From Lysobacterales bacterium (GTDB taxonomy: Bacteria > Pseudomonadota > Gammaproteobacteria > Xanthomonadales > SZUA-38): 64,000 bases of DNA. Below, piece by piece: positions 27,076 through 35,763 of this stretch. How positions within the stretch are numbered: position 1 is the stretch's first letter; every line of letters begins with the position of its first letter. The notes below the pieces were generated by a model. The model searched no databases. It saw only the letters and a program-made list of their open reading frames with translations, and had not been told where the DNA came from. A program made the translations under genes and the position numbers. The stretch is taken from assembly GCA_028285525.1 (NCBI GenBank), contig JANQOZ010000082.1, forward strand, positions 30,101-94,100, written 5' to 3'.

Positions 27076-27603
27076 ATGGGAGAAACCGCAGCACCGGAAA
27101 AGATCGGGCCTCTGCACGCTCGATTCCATCTCGACGACTACGTTCTGTACAACCTCATTCGCCTTTCCTCTACCTACAACGCCGAGATGGAGCGCGCGCT
27201 CAAGAGCTACGGCCTGAGCACAACCGAATGGCGGATTCTCTCTCTCCTGAAAGATCGCAGCCCCAGTACGGTTGGCGAACTGGCCCGCCGGTCGGTCACC
27301 AAGCTGCCAACCATTACGCGGATGCTCGGCCGCATGGAAAAGGCGGGGCTTGTGCTGCGCGATGCCTCCAGCGCCGATCGACGGGTCGTTGAGGTCACGA
27401 TGACGCCCCAGGCTGAACAGACGCTCCAGCTGGTCCGATCCATCGGCCAGAACGTCTTCGATAAAGCATTTGACGGCATCAGCGCGCAGCAGATCGCAGA
27501 GATGACCAGGCTGCTCAAACAGATTCGGGAAAACCTGGCCCGCTCACCTTATGACGAGCAGCACGCCGCTTTGCCGGCAAAAACCGGCGGCTTCAGCGGA
27601 TGA
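27076..27603 (+). CDS. MarR family transcriptional regulator (island, forward block)
   Basis: 175 residues with the MarR winged helix: LSTTEWRILSLLKDRSPSTVGELARRSVTKLPTITRMLGRMEKAGLV, wing DASSADRRVVEVTMT. It is the first gene of the forward catabolic block and overlaps the acyl-CoA ligase by four bases. Regulators of this class usually bind an aromatic acid or its CoA thioester. It probably controls its own operon and, by the shared motif, the iorAB genes. Confidence 0.9.
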   Translation: MGETAAPEKIGPLHARFHLDDYVLYNLIRLSSTYNAEMERALKSYGLSTTEWRILSLLKDRSPSTVGELARRSVTKLPTITRMLGRMEKAGLVLRDASSADRRVVEVTMTPQAEQTLQLVRSIGQNVFDKAFDGISAQQIAEMTRLLKQIRENLARSPYDEQHAALPAKTGGFSG

Positions 27604-29246
27604 CCCAGCTGGTGACCGATAGAGGCACCATCTACGATCGATTCCAGGCCGTGGCCGACGATCATCCGTCGCGACCATTCCTGCATGTACCCGAGCAGAC
27701 GGCTGCCGTATATGAGCTCGAACGGGTCGATTTCACGTATTCGCAAGCGCTGCGCGAGGTTCAAAGTCTGCACGCCACCTATCAGGCGCTGGGCTGCGGC
27801 AAGGGAATGCGGGTTGGCGTGGCGCTGCACAACCGGCCCGAGTTCTTTTTTCACCTGCTTGCGCTCAACGCGCTGGGCTGCAGCGTCGTGCCGCTCAACA
27901 CGGCGATGATGGATCCGGAGCTCAAGTACCTGCTTGAGCACAGCGAGACCGCGCTGGTGGTCGCTCATGCCAGCGTGGCCGAGCAGCTGAGCGGTGTTGC
28001 CGACGTTACCGGGCAGCAGCCGCCGGTGGTGACACCGGCTGAACTGCCGGGTCTGACCCAACGCTGGACTGCGGCCGCCGGGGCACTCGATGAAGACAGT
28101 GAAGCCGCGCTCATTTATACGTCCGGCACCACGGGCAAGCCAAAAGGGTGCGTGCTGAGCAACAGCTATTTCCGCGAGATTGGTCGCTTTTACGCCGGCA
28201 TCGGTGGCTACTGCAGCTTCCGGCCGGGCGAAGACCGCCTGATCACGCCGCTGCCGGTGTCCCACATGAACGCTCTGGCAACGTCTTTTATGGGTGTTAT
28301 GGAGACGGCCAGCTGCCTGATTCAGCTAGATCGCTTCCATCCCAGGAGCTGGTGGGACAGCGTGGCCGAAAGCGGGGCGACGGTGATGCATTACCTGGGC
28401 GTCATGCCAGCCATGCTGCTGAACGCGCCGGAAAAGGACGACGACCGAAGCTTTCACCAGGTTCGCTTCGCCTTCGGCGCCGGCTGCGATCCGCGGCACC
28501 ACGCTCGTTTTGAAGAGCGTTTCGGCATCCCCCTGACGGAAGCCTGGGCCATGTCGGAGACCGGCGCGGGTGCCTGGATCACCGCATCGCACGACCCCAG
28601 GCACGTGGGCACACGCTGTTTCGGTAAGGCGCCCGAAGGACTCGAATACCGCCTCGTGGATGAGCAGGGTAACGACGTGCCGTCGGGTGAGACCGGGGAG
28701 CTGCTGGTCAGGCGCAGCGGCGAGAAGCCGAGACAATTTTTCTTCAGCGGCTACCTGAAGGATCCGGCGGCAACCGAAGAGGCCTGGGCTGACGGCTGGT
28801 TCCACACCGGGGATGAGGTTCGTGTGGGGCCCGACGGCAGTTTCTACTTTGTCGACCGGCGCAAGAACATCATCCGCCGCAGCGGTGAGAACATCGCGGC
28901 CATTGAGGTCGAAAGCGTGATTGTTCGCCACCCCGCGGTGCTCAACTGCGTGGTCTGTCCGGTGCCCGACGAGATTCGGGGTGAAGAAGTGGCGGCGCTG
29001 CTTGTGGCTGCCCCGGGCCATGAGCAGGACACCATCGCTGAGGCGGTGTTTGAAGCCTGTCTGAATGACCTGGCCTACTACAAGGCGCCGGGCTTTATAG
29101 GTTTTGTCGACGCCATCCCCTTGACTGCCTCTGAGAAGGTACAGCGAGGCGAGGCGAAGAAGCTTGCGGCCGAGGCCGTGTCGGCCGGGCGGTGTCTGGA
29201 TTTCACCGCAAGGAAAAGGCGGCCGGCGAAGGAAGCGCTGAAGTGA
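27600..29246 (+). CDS. Acyl/aryl-CoA ligase (AMP-forming)
   Basis: 548 residues, ANL superfamily. The phosphate loop is LIYTSGTTGKPKG, the A5 motif is AWAMSETGAG, the hinge region is GWFHTGDEVR...RRKNIIRRSGENI, and the catalytic Lys lies in TASEKVQRGEAKK. It would activate an aromatic or other carboxylic acid to a CoA thioester for the downstream enzymes. It looks related to CaiC-type ligases; the substrate cannot be read from sequence. The stop overlaps the thiolase start (GTGA). Confidence 0.88.
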   Translation: MTQLVTDRGTIYDRFQAVADDHPSRPFLHVPEQTAAVYELERVDFTYSQALREVQSLHATYQALGCGKGMRVGVALHNRPEFFFHLLALNALGCSVVPLNTAMMDPELKYLLEHSETALVVAHASVAEQLSGVADVTGQQPPVVTPAELPGLTQRWTAAAGALDEDSEAALIYTSGTTGKPKGCVLSNSYFREIGRFYAGIGGYCSFRPGEDRLITPLPVSHMNALATSFMGVMETASCLIQLDRFHPRSWWDSVAESGATVMHYLGVMPAMLLNAPEKDDDRSFHQVRFAFGAGCDPRHHARFEERFGIPLTEAWAMSETGAGAWITASHDPRHVGTRCFGKAPEGLEYRLVDEQGNDVPSGETGELLVRRSGEKPRQFFFSGYLKDPAATEEAWADGWFHTGDEVRVGPDGSFYFVDRRKNIIRRSGENIAAIEVESVIVRHPAVLNCVVCPVPDEIRGEEVAALLVAAPGHEQDTIAEAVFEACLNDLAYYKAPGFIGFVDAIPLTASEKVQRGEAKKLAAEAVSAGRCLDFTARKRRPAKEALK

Positions 29247-30451
29247 GCCGGGGCGGCGCCCGGCAGCCGTACGACGGCGTTGTCGCCGCGGTGCCGGTGA
29301 CCGTTCCTTACGAGCGCTACTCCCACCAATCGGCCCACTGGTGGGTCGGACGAGCTATGAAGGCCCTGGCTCAGGCCAGCGGACTGAAGCCCGACGAAAT
29401 TGACGGCTTCTGCGTTTCGTCGTTTTCGCTGCTGCCCGATACCGCGGTGGGGCTCACCCAGCACCTCGGCCTGTGTCCACGCTGGCTCGACCACATCCCG
29501 ATGGGTGGCGCCAGCGGTGTGGTGGCCCTGCGCCGGGCTACCCGGGCCGTGCAGGCCGGTGACGCCGAAGTGGTGGCCTGCGTGGCCGGCGACACCAACC
29601 AGATCAGCTCGTTCAAAAACATGCTGACCAGCTTCAGCCGCTTTTCGCAGGACGCCTCCTTTCCCTACGGCTCCGGCGGTCCGAACGCCAATTTTGCCCT
29701 GATGACCAAAGCGTTCATGAATCGCTATGGCACGAGCCGGGAGGCGTTTGGCCAGGTCTGCGTGGACCAGCGGGACAGCGCGCTGGCCATACCATTTGCC
29801 ATGATGAAAAAGCCGCTGACGCTGGAGCAGTACCTCAACGCGCGGATCATTGCTGATCCGCTGCGGCTGTTCGACTGCGTGATGCCCTGCGCCGGGGCGG
29901 AGGGGTTTCTGGTCATGCGTGAGGAGACGGCGCGCGCGCTCAAGCTGCCGGCCGTGCAGGTCCTGTCCACCATTGAACGCCACAATGCGTTCAGCGCTGA
30001 CCCCATCCAGCTGCGCGGCGGCTGGGAGATGGATCGCGACGAGCTGTGGTCACAGGCCGGGGTCAGCCCCGACGCCGTAGACCTGCTGCAGACCTACGAC
30101 GACTATCCGGTGATCTGCGCCATGCAGATGGAAGATCTCGGGTTTTGCGAGAAAGGCGGGGTCGATGAGTTTATCCGCGGTCACACGATGACCTGCGACG
30201 GAAGCTTTCCGCACAACACCTCGGGTGGTCAGCTGTCGACCGGCCAGGCCGGCGCGGCCGGCGGGTACATCGGCCTGGTCGAGGCGCTGCGCCAGCTCAC
30301 CGGCCAGGCGTTGGGAAAACAGGTGCCGGACGCCCGCGTCGCCGTCGTGTCGGGCTTTGGCATGATCAATTTTGACCGTGGCGTCTGCACCGCAGCGGCC
30401 GTTCTTGCGGGGCCGGGCAAGGCTGCCGGCGTCGAGGCCGCTGCCGCATGA
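29243..30451 (+). CDS. SCP2-type thiolase
   Basis: 402 residues from GTG 29243. The fold is that of thiolases of the SCP-x/lipid-transfer type. The C-terminal nucleophile-assisting motif is HNTSGGQLSTGQAGAAGG, and VVSGFGMINF follows. The usual early catalytic Cys is not in a standard context (GDTNQISSFKNM region), as in several SCP2-like thiolases that act with a DUF35 partner. The next gene supplies that partner. A 3-ketoacyl-CoA cleavage is likely; condensation is less likely in this setting. Confidence 0.82.
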   Translation: MSRGGARQPYDGVVAAVPVTVPYERYSHQSAHWWVGRAMKALAQASGLKPDEIDGFCVSSFSLLPDTAVGLTQHLGLCPRWLDHIPMGGASGVVALRRATRAVQAGDAEVVACVAGDTNQISSFKNMLTSFSRFSQDASFPYGSGGPNANFALMTKAFMNRYGTSREAFGQVCVDQRDSALAIPFAMMKKPLTLEQYLNARIIADPLRLFDCVMPCAGAEGFLVMREETARALKLPAVQVLSTIERHNAFSADPIQLRGGWEMDRDELWSQAGVSPDAVDLLQTYDDYPVICAMQMEDLGFCEKGGVDEFIRGHTMTCDGSFPHNTSGGQLSTGQAGAAGGYIGLVEALRQLTGQALGKQVPDARVAVVSGFGMINFDRGVCTAAAVLAGPGKAAGVEAAAA

Positions 30452-31701
30452 CCGCGCCGCTGGCCAGACCGCCGCGCAAGAATCCGCAGCGCCGCTCGCG
30501 CGTTGCCACGATTCCCCCGCGGCCCCGAAGCCGCGTTGCGCTGGCGTTCAGCGCCCGGGCAGCCCGGGGCGAGTTTCAGCTTCAGGTCTGTGCGGACTGC
30601 GGCGCCGTGGCGTATCCCCCGCGCGATGCCTGCGCCCGCTGCTGGTCGGTTGACCTGCGTTGGCAGCCGATGGAGCCAGCGGGTGAGCTGCTGGCGCTGA
30701 GCGTGCTGGACAGCAGCACCAACGTGTACTTTCGCCAGCGTATGCCCTGGCGAGTCGGCACGGTTCGCCTGGCGGCTGACGTCAGCGTGCTCGCGCACGT
30801 CCATAGCGACGTGGCCGAAGGTGACAAGGTGCGGATGATTGCGCGAACCGATAAAGCCGGGCAGGGCGTGCTGATGGCGCTCCCCGTGGAGGAGACACCC
30901 CATATGGACGACGACCCGCAGCTGCGTGAGCTGACCTGTTCCCCCCGTCATCGCCGGGTGCTGCTGACCGATATCCGCAGTTCGGTTGCGCAGGCCCTGA
31001 TCCCGATGCTCAAGGAGTCCGGCGCCGCGATCATTTTTGCCGGCCTGGCGGAGCCCTGGAAACAAAACGACGCCGTCACGGTGGCCGTAGCCGATGAGTG
31101 TGTGCAGCTCGCGGAACTCAACGTGACCGACACCGGGTCAGTGCGGGAATGCGCGGCTTCGATCGGTCACAAGGTGGATATTCTCATCAACACGGCCAGC
31201 CACGTGCGCCCTGGCGGCGCGCTCGATCAGCCGCTCGTCGAAGCCAGACGCGAGATGGAAACCAACTACTTTGGACTGCTGCGGCTGCTGCAGTACTTTG
31301 CGCCGGTCATGCGCAGTCGGGGGGCAGACGGTGCCAACAGCGCGACCTGCTGGACCAACCTGCTGTCGGTCTACGCGCGGTCCAGCTGGCCGGCCTACGC
31401 CACCAGCTCGGCCAGCCAGGCGGCCGCGCTGTCGCTGGCCCAGGCGGCCCGCGCGGAGTTTGTCGGCAGCGGCGTGAAGGTGATGAACGTCTTTCATGGC
31501 CCGCTTGAGGACCCGTGGTACGAACCGGTGTCACCGCCGCTGGTCACGCCCGCCAAGCTTGCCAGCGTGACCGTCAAAGGGCTTTGCGAGGGGCTGGAGG
31601 AGGCCGTGGCCGGGGATATCGCAACGGACGTCGTCAATCGCTGGCGCGAGGATCCGGGCGTTCTGGAATTTGAGCTGCAGCACGAGCGCGAGGTGGACTG
31701 A
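30448..31701 (+). CDS. DUF35 zinc-ribbon/OB-fold protein fused to a short-chain dehydrogenase-like domain
   Basis: 417 residues. Residues ~35-150 are a DUF35 module: rubredoxin-like zinc ribbon CADCGAVAYPPRDACARC, then an OB fold. Residues ~165-400 resemble an SDR: VDILINTASHVRPGGAL and the Y-A-T-S-S-A-S-Q-A segment near the active site. The SDR half lacks the Gly-rich NAD motif (LLTDIRSSVAQALIP), and the usual YxxxK is YATSS, so it may be structural. DUF35 proteins bind thiolases, so the fusion may channel substrate between thiolase and a dehydrogenase. Overlaps the thiolase by four bases. Confidence 0.82.
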   Translation: MTAPLARPPRKNPQRRSRVATIPPRPRSRVALAFSARAARGEFQLQVCADCGAVAYPPRDACARCWSVDLRWQPMEPAGELLALSVLDSSTNVYFRQRMPWRVGTVRLAADVSVLAHVHSDVAEGDKVRMIARTDKAGQGVLMALPVEETPHMDDDPQLRELTCSPRHRRVLLTDIRSSVAQALIPMLKESGAAIIFAGLAEPWKQNDAVTVAVADECVQLAELNVTDTGSVRECAASIGHKVDILINTASHVRPGGALDQPLVEARREMETNYFGLLRLLQYFAPVMRSRGADGANSATCWTNLLSVYARSSWPAYATSSASQAAALSLAQAARAEFVGSGVKVMNVFHGPLEDPWYEPVSPPLVTPAKLASVTVKGLCEGLEEAVAGDIATDVVNRWREDPGVLEFELQHEREVD

Positions 31702-32480
31702 TGGGGGCACTGTCAGCATTGGCGGCTGCGATGGCCGACGGGACCGTGCGAACGGTGGACCTGACCTTTACGCTGGACCCCGATTTTCCGGTGCTGGTGC
31801 TGCCCCAGGAGCTGGGCCAGTGTGAACCGTTCCGCGTTGAAGAGGTGTCGCGCTACGACGCCCGCGGGCCAGGCTGGTATTGGCAGAACTTCACCTGTAA
31901 CGAGCATACCGGGACCCATTTCGACGCGCCGATCCACTGGATCAGCGGCCGGGACCTGCCCAACAATTCGGTCGACACGATTCCCGTGGAGCGGTTTGTC
32001 GCCCCGGCGGTTGTGGCGGATTTTTCCGCCGAGTGCGCGGCGGACGAAGATTTTGTGCTGACCGCGGCGCACGTGAAGGCGTGGGAGAACACCCACGGCA
32101 AAATTGTCGCCGGGAGCTGGTTTTTGTTTCGCACCGACTGGTCCAAGCGGGACCCCGCGGCCTACATCAACCTGCGCGAGGACGGCGCACACTCCCCGGG
32201 ACCGGATGCCGGTGCGCTCGAATACCTGATCCACGAGGCGGGCATCGTAGGCTTCGGCGTAGAAACGATCGGCACTGATGCGGGCCAGGGTGAGCATTTC
32301 GACCCGCCCCATCCGGCGCACCTGCTGCTGCACGGCAATAACCGGTACGGCCTGCAGTGCCTGCGGAATCTGGATCAGCTGCCGCCGGTCGGCGCGATGC
32401 TGATCTGCGCGCCGCTCAAAATCAAGCAGGGTTCGGGCAGTCCGCTCCGGGTCCTGGCGCTGGTGGAGGAACAAGCATGA
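31701..32480 (+). CDS. Cyclase-family metal hydrolase (kynurenine formamidase / isatin hydrolase-like)
   Basis: 259 residues. The metal site motif HTGTHFDAPIHW is intact, followed by a second-shell His in EHFDPPHPAHLLLHGNN. Members hydrolyse N-formylkynurenine or isatin, among others, so an amide or lactam next to an aromatic ring is the typical target. In this island that would fit ring opening of an oxindole-like intermediate; that is inference. It overlaps the flanking genes by one and four bases. Confidence 0.85.
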   Translation: MGALSALAAAMADGTVRTVDLTFTLDPDFPVLVLPQELGQCEPFRVEEVSRYDARGPGWYWQNFTCNEHTGTHFDAPIHWISGRDLPNNSVDTIPVERFVAPAVVADFSAECAADEDFVLTAAHVKAWENTHGKIVAGSWFLFRTDWSKRDPAAYINLREDGAHSPGPDAGALEYLIHEAGIVGFGVETIGTDAGQGEHFDPPHPAHLLLHGNNRYGLQCLRNLDQLPPVGAMLICAPLKIKQGSGSPLRVLALVEEQA

Positions 32481-33211
32481 GTCAGATAACGCAGGGCGTC
32501 ACGCTTGTGACCGGCGGCAATCGAGGCATCGGGCTGGCGATAACCCAATCCATTCTCGATACAGGCGGGGAGGTGGTCTGCGTGTCCCGGCAGGCGCCGG
32601 AGTTGCAGCATGAGCGGCTCCACAGCGTCATCGTCGACCTGGGCGATCGGGACGCAACCAAACAGGCGGTGGCGGACATCAACGCTGCACACCAGGTGCT
32701 GAATATCGTCCATAACGCCGGCGTGATCCGCCCGGCGCTGATCGAGGACGTGGCGCTCACCGACCTGGACTACCTGACCGAACTGCATCTGGCCACCATG
32801 GTGACGCTGGTGCAGGCGTCCCTGCCGGCGATGAAAGAGGCCGGCTACGGCCGGATTGTGGGGATTTCCTCGCGGGGCGCGCTCGGACTGCAGACGCGCA
32901 CCAACTATGCAGCCACCAAGGCCGGCATGTTCGGCATGCTCCGCACCTGGGCGCTTGAGCTGGGCCCTGCGGGCATCACGTCCAACTGCGTGGCGCCGGG
33001 GCCGGTGGTCACCGATATGTTCGACGAAATAATGGGTGACGACAAGCAGCGGGTAAACGCGCTTGCGGGCAGTATCCCGGTGCGTCGTCTCGGTGCCGCC
33101 GAAGACATCGCCCACGCGACCCAGTTTTTTCTGAGCCCGGCCGCGGGTTTTGTGACCGGCCAGGTGCTCTACGTATGTGGCGGCGCCAGTATTGGCACCG
33201 TCGTGGTCTGA
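32477..33211 (+). CDS. Short-chain dehydrogenase/reductase
   Basis: 244 residues, classical SDR. NAD(P) motif TGGNRGIG, NAG motif (HNAGVI), catalytic Ser in GISSRG, Tyr-x3-Lys in YAATKAG, and the C-terminal GQVLYVCGGAS. It is a complete enzyme, unlike the SDR-like half of the DUF35 fusion. It probably oxidises a hydroxyl intermediate of the same pathway. Confidence 0.88.
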   Translation: MSQITQGVTLVTGGNRGIGLAITQSILDTGGEVVCVSRQAPELQHERLHSVIVDLGDRDATKQAVADINAAHQVLNIVHNAGVIRPALIEDVALTDLDYLTELHLATMVTLVQASLPAMKEAGYGRIVGISSRGALGLQTRTNYAATKAGMFGMLRTWALELGPAGITSNCVAPGPVVTDMFDEIMGDDKQRVNALAGSIPVRRLGAAEDIAHATQFFLSPAAGFVTGQVLYVCGGASIGTVVV

Positions 33212-33251
33212 ACGATGACTTTTGAAGCACTGTGTTTGTGAGGGGTCTGCT

Positions 33252-34574
33252 ATGAGTGAACTTCAGCCTGCCTACCGTCAACCTGAGCTTGCGGACCTGG
33301 TCGAGCACGACCGGGTTCATCGCAGCATCTACACCGACCCGGAAATCTTCGAGCTGGAGATGGCGCGGATCTGGGGCAAGACCTGGATCTATGTCGGCCA
33401 TGAAAGCCAGGTTGCCAAGCCCGGCGACTACTACACCACAACCTTGGCCAGTCAGCCGGTGATCATGACGCGCGACCACGAGGGCCAGCTCCACGTGCTG
33501 TTCAATCGCTGTGCCCACAAGGGCGCCCAGCTGGTTGGGGATGACTGCGGCAACCTGAAGGAGTTTCGCTGCTGCTACCACGCCTGGCGCTTTGCGATGG
33601 ACGGGCGCTGCGTCTCCATTCCGCTGGAGGAGGGCTACGCTGACGCGGGCCTTACCAAAGACGATCCGGCGGCGAGCGTTCGCAAAGTGCCACGGGTGGG
33701 GAGCTACAAAGGGTTCGTCTTCGCCAGCCTGAGCGAGGAGGGGCCGGACCTTGAGGCCTGGCTCGGCGGCGTCGCGTCTTCCATCGACAATATGGTGGAT
33801 CGCGCGCCCGACGGCGAGCTGGAGGTGGTGCCCGGGGTCATGCGATACGAGCACGACAGCAACTGGAAGTTCTTCGTTGAGAACCTCAACGACATGATGC
33901 ATCCGATGATCGTGCACCAGTCGTCGAGCCTGACGGCGCGGGTCGTAGCGAAGCGGGAGCTGGGCAAAGATGCGCCGCTGCCGCCGGCGCTGGAGATCAT
34001 CTCGCCTTTCACCGAAAGCTACGCGTTCTTCGACGACATGGGGCTGCACGCCTTCGACAACGGTCACGGCTATTCGGGCGGCAAGAACAGCATCCACGCC
34101 GCCTATTCGGACGTCGAGGCCTACAACGAGGCCATGAACCAGGCTTACGGCGAGGAGCGGGTCAAGGAGATTTTTGCCGTCAACCGCCACAACACCGTGT
34201 TCTATCCCAGCCTGACAATCAAAGGCGCCATTCAGACCATCCGGGTAGTCAAACCGGTGGCGGTCGACAAGACGATCATCGAGTCTTACACCCTGCGGCT
34301 AAGAGGCGCGCCGGACGAGCTGCTCAAGCGCTCGATCCTGTACTGCAACCTCATCAACTCATCAGCCAACCTCGTCGGACCGGATGACCAGGAAGCCTAC
34401 TTTCGACAGCAGGAAGGCCTGAAGACGCAGGGTGACGACTGGATTCCGCTGAGCCGGGACATCAACAGTGATGAGGAGCTCGAGCCGGGCCACTACTATG
34501 CCAAGGGCTCAAGCGACCTTGCGTTCCGCAACCAGCTCAAGGCGTGGAAACAATACATGCTGGCGGAGGACTGA
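33252..34574 (+). CDS. Aromatic ring-hydroxylating dioxygenase, alpha subunit (Rieske)
   Basis: 440 residues from ATG 33252. The Rieske cluster ligands are C87-x-H89 and C107-x2-H110. The mononuclear iron site has D214, H217 and H222 (NLNDMMHPMIVH), with the bridging Asp. The C-terminal acidic iron ligand would lie further on. The family resembles benzoate/anthranilate-type oxygenases. It is followed one base later by its beta subunit. No ferredoxin or reductase gene is near, so electrons must come from elsewhere. Confidence 0.92.
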   Translation: MSELQPAYRQPELADLVEHDRVHRSIYTDPEIFELEMARIWGKTWIYVGHESQVAKPGDYYTTTLASQPVIMTRDHEGQLHVLFNRCAHKGAQLVGDDCGNLKEFRCCYHAWRFAMDGRCVSIPLEEGYADAGLTKDDPAASVRKVPRVGSYKGFVFASLSEEGPDLEAWLGGVASSIDNMVDRAPDGELEVVPGVMRYEHDSNWKFFVENLNDMMHPMIVHQSSSLTARVVAKRELGKDAPLPPALEIISPFTESYAFFDDMGLHAFDNGHGYSGGKNSIHAAYSDVEAYNEAMNQAYGEERVKEIFAVNRHNTVFYPSLTIKGAIQTIRVVKPVAVDKTIIESYTLRLRGAPDELLKRSILYCNLINSSANLVGPDDQEAYFRQQEGLKTQGDDWIPLSRDINSDEELEPGHYYAKGSSDLAFRNQLKAWKQYMLAED

Positions 34575-34575
34575 T

Positions 34576-35070
34576 ATGGGACTGCCGGACGCGCTGCTGC
34601 TTCAGCACCAGGTCGAGCAATTTATCTATGCCGAGGTTCGTCTGCTCGATGAGCGTCGCTGGGAAGCGTGGGAGGCACTGTTTGCCGACGGGGGCACCTA
34701 CTGGGCGCCGGCGGCCCACGAGCAGCCCAACCCTGAGGAGCACGTATCGCTGATCTATGAAAACGCGCTGCTGCGGAAGGTTCGCCAGCAGCGCTTCAAG
34801 CACCCCAACGCGTTCTCGCTGCAGCCGTTTCCCCGGACTTCTCACCTGGTCTCCAACGTAATGATTGACGAGGAGGCGAAGGACGACTCACCCCTGGTGG
34901 CCAGCGCGCGTTTCATCATGCACGAATTCCGACGCGGCCAGCCGAACAGCTACGCCGGCGCCTACCGCTATGAGTTGTTGCCGATTGAAGACACTTTCCT
35001 GATTCAGCAGAAAAAGGCCACGCTGGTGAACTGCAACGGCACGTTGACCAGCAGCGCGATGTATTTCTGA
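34576..35070 (+). CDS. Aromatic ring-hydroxylating dioxygenase, beta subunit
   Basis: 164 residues with the NTF2-like fold: VEQFIYAEVRLLDERRWEAWEALFADGGTYWAP is typical, as are the C-terminal ILI-type beta strands (LLPIEDTFLIQQKKATLVN). It holds the alpha3beta3 complex together and has no catalytic site. The gene follows the alpha subunit by one base. Confidence 0.92.
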   Translation: MGLPDALLLQHQVEQFIYAEVRLLDERRWEAWEALFADGGTYWAPAAHEQPNPEEHVSLIYENALLRKVRQQRFKHPNAFSLQPFPRTSHLVSNVMIDEEAKDDSPLVASARFIMHEFRRGQPNSYAGAYRYELLPIEDTFLIQQKKATLVNCNGTLTSSAMYF

Positions 35071-35100
35071 GTATCTCTCGCGGACCGCGCCGCAGCAGAA

Positions 35101-35559
35101 TCAGGCGTTGCCGGTCGCTGCGCTTCCAGCGGGCACATCGGCACCATCGGAGGTAGCGAGCATCGCGCGGATCTCATCCGGGATGGTGGCGGATTTCAGG
35201 TTGCCGTCTTCCTGGATCCTGGCATAGATCCGCGTTGCCACGCCCTCGGTGATCAGCTGGCCCGAGTCGATGTTGACGGCACGACACTCCCAGCGGATCG
35301 TGGCACGCCGCATTTCGGTCAGCTCGATCGTTGAGCGGACCCGGTCGCCATAGGCGGCGGGGCCGACAAAGCGAAAGTTGATCTCACCCATCACAAAGGC
35401 GGTCCGGTCCTGATCGACCATCTTGTTGACCGGGTAACCTACCTGGGCAAACATTTCGTGTTCGGTATCGTTGAACCACGCCAGCATACGCGGGAAATAC
35501 ACGAGCCCGAAGGGGTCCGACTCACCCCAGTTCACCACCAGATCGCGGGAATAGTTCAT
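35101..35559 (-). CDS. 4-Hydroxybenzoyl-CoA-type thioesterase (hotdog fold)
   Basis: 152 residues. WGESDPFGLVYFPRMLAWFND matches the active-site block of 4-hydroxybenzoyl-CoA/YbgC thioesterases, with the Asp at about residue 15. It could release an aromatic acid from its CoA ester, either as an end product or as a safety valve that recovers CoA. It is convergent with the dioxygenase genes. Confidence 0.85.
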   Translation of the reverse strand: MNYSRDLVVNWGESDPFGLVYFPRMLAWFNDTEHEMFAQVGYPVNKMVDQDRTAFVMGEINFRFVGPAAYGDRVRSTIELTEMRRATIRWECRAVNIDSGQLITEGVATRIYARIQEDGNLKSATIPDEIRAMLATSDGADVPAGSAATGNA

Positions 35560-35582
35560 TGTGTGACAAACCGTCCTGTAAA

Positions 35583-35602
35583 GGATTCACCAAAGCGAAT
35601 CC
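35583..35602. promoter_or_regulatory. Inverted repeat upstream of the thioesterase
   Basis: GGATTC-N8-GAATCC lies 24 bases upstream of the thioesterase start, in the 204-base divergent gap. It may be a regulator site; the rest of the gap shows no other clear signal. Confidence 0.3.
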
Positions 35603-35763
35603 GGCGTTATACGCGCAGTGGCGATCGGGTTCAAATCGACGCTCACCATGGCTTCGACGACATCCCCACGCGTTTGAAGGAAGCTAATCCGCTGGTTCAC
35701 ATCCCGTTCTCCGCGAAGCTGGAAAATGACAGGGCCTAACACAGCCGCGACCAGGACAAATCG

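Noticed and set aside
33009..34190. Reverse open frame of 393 codons opposite the Rieske alpha subunit
   Set aside because: Antisense shadow; the forward gene holds C87/H89/C107/H110 and the iron site.
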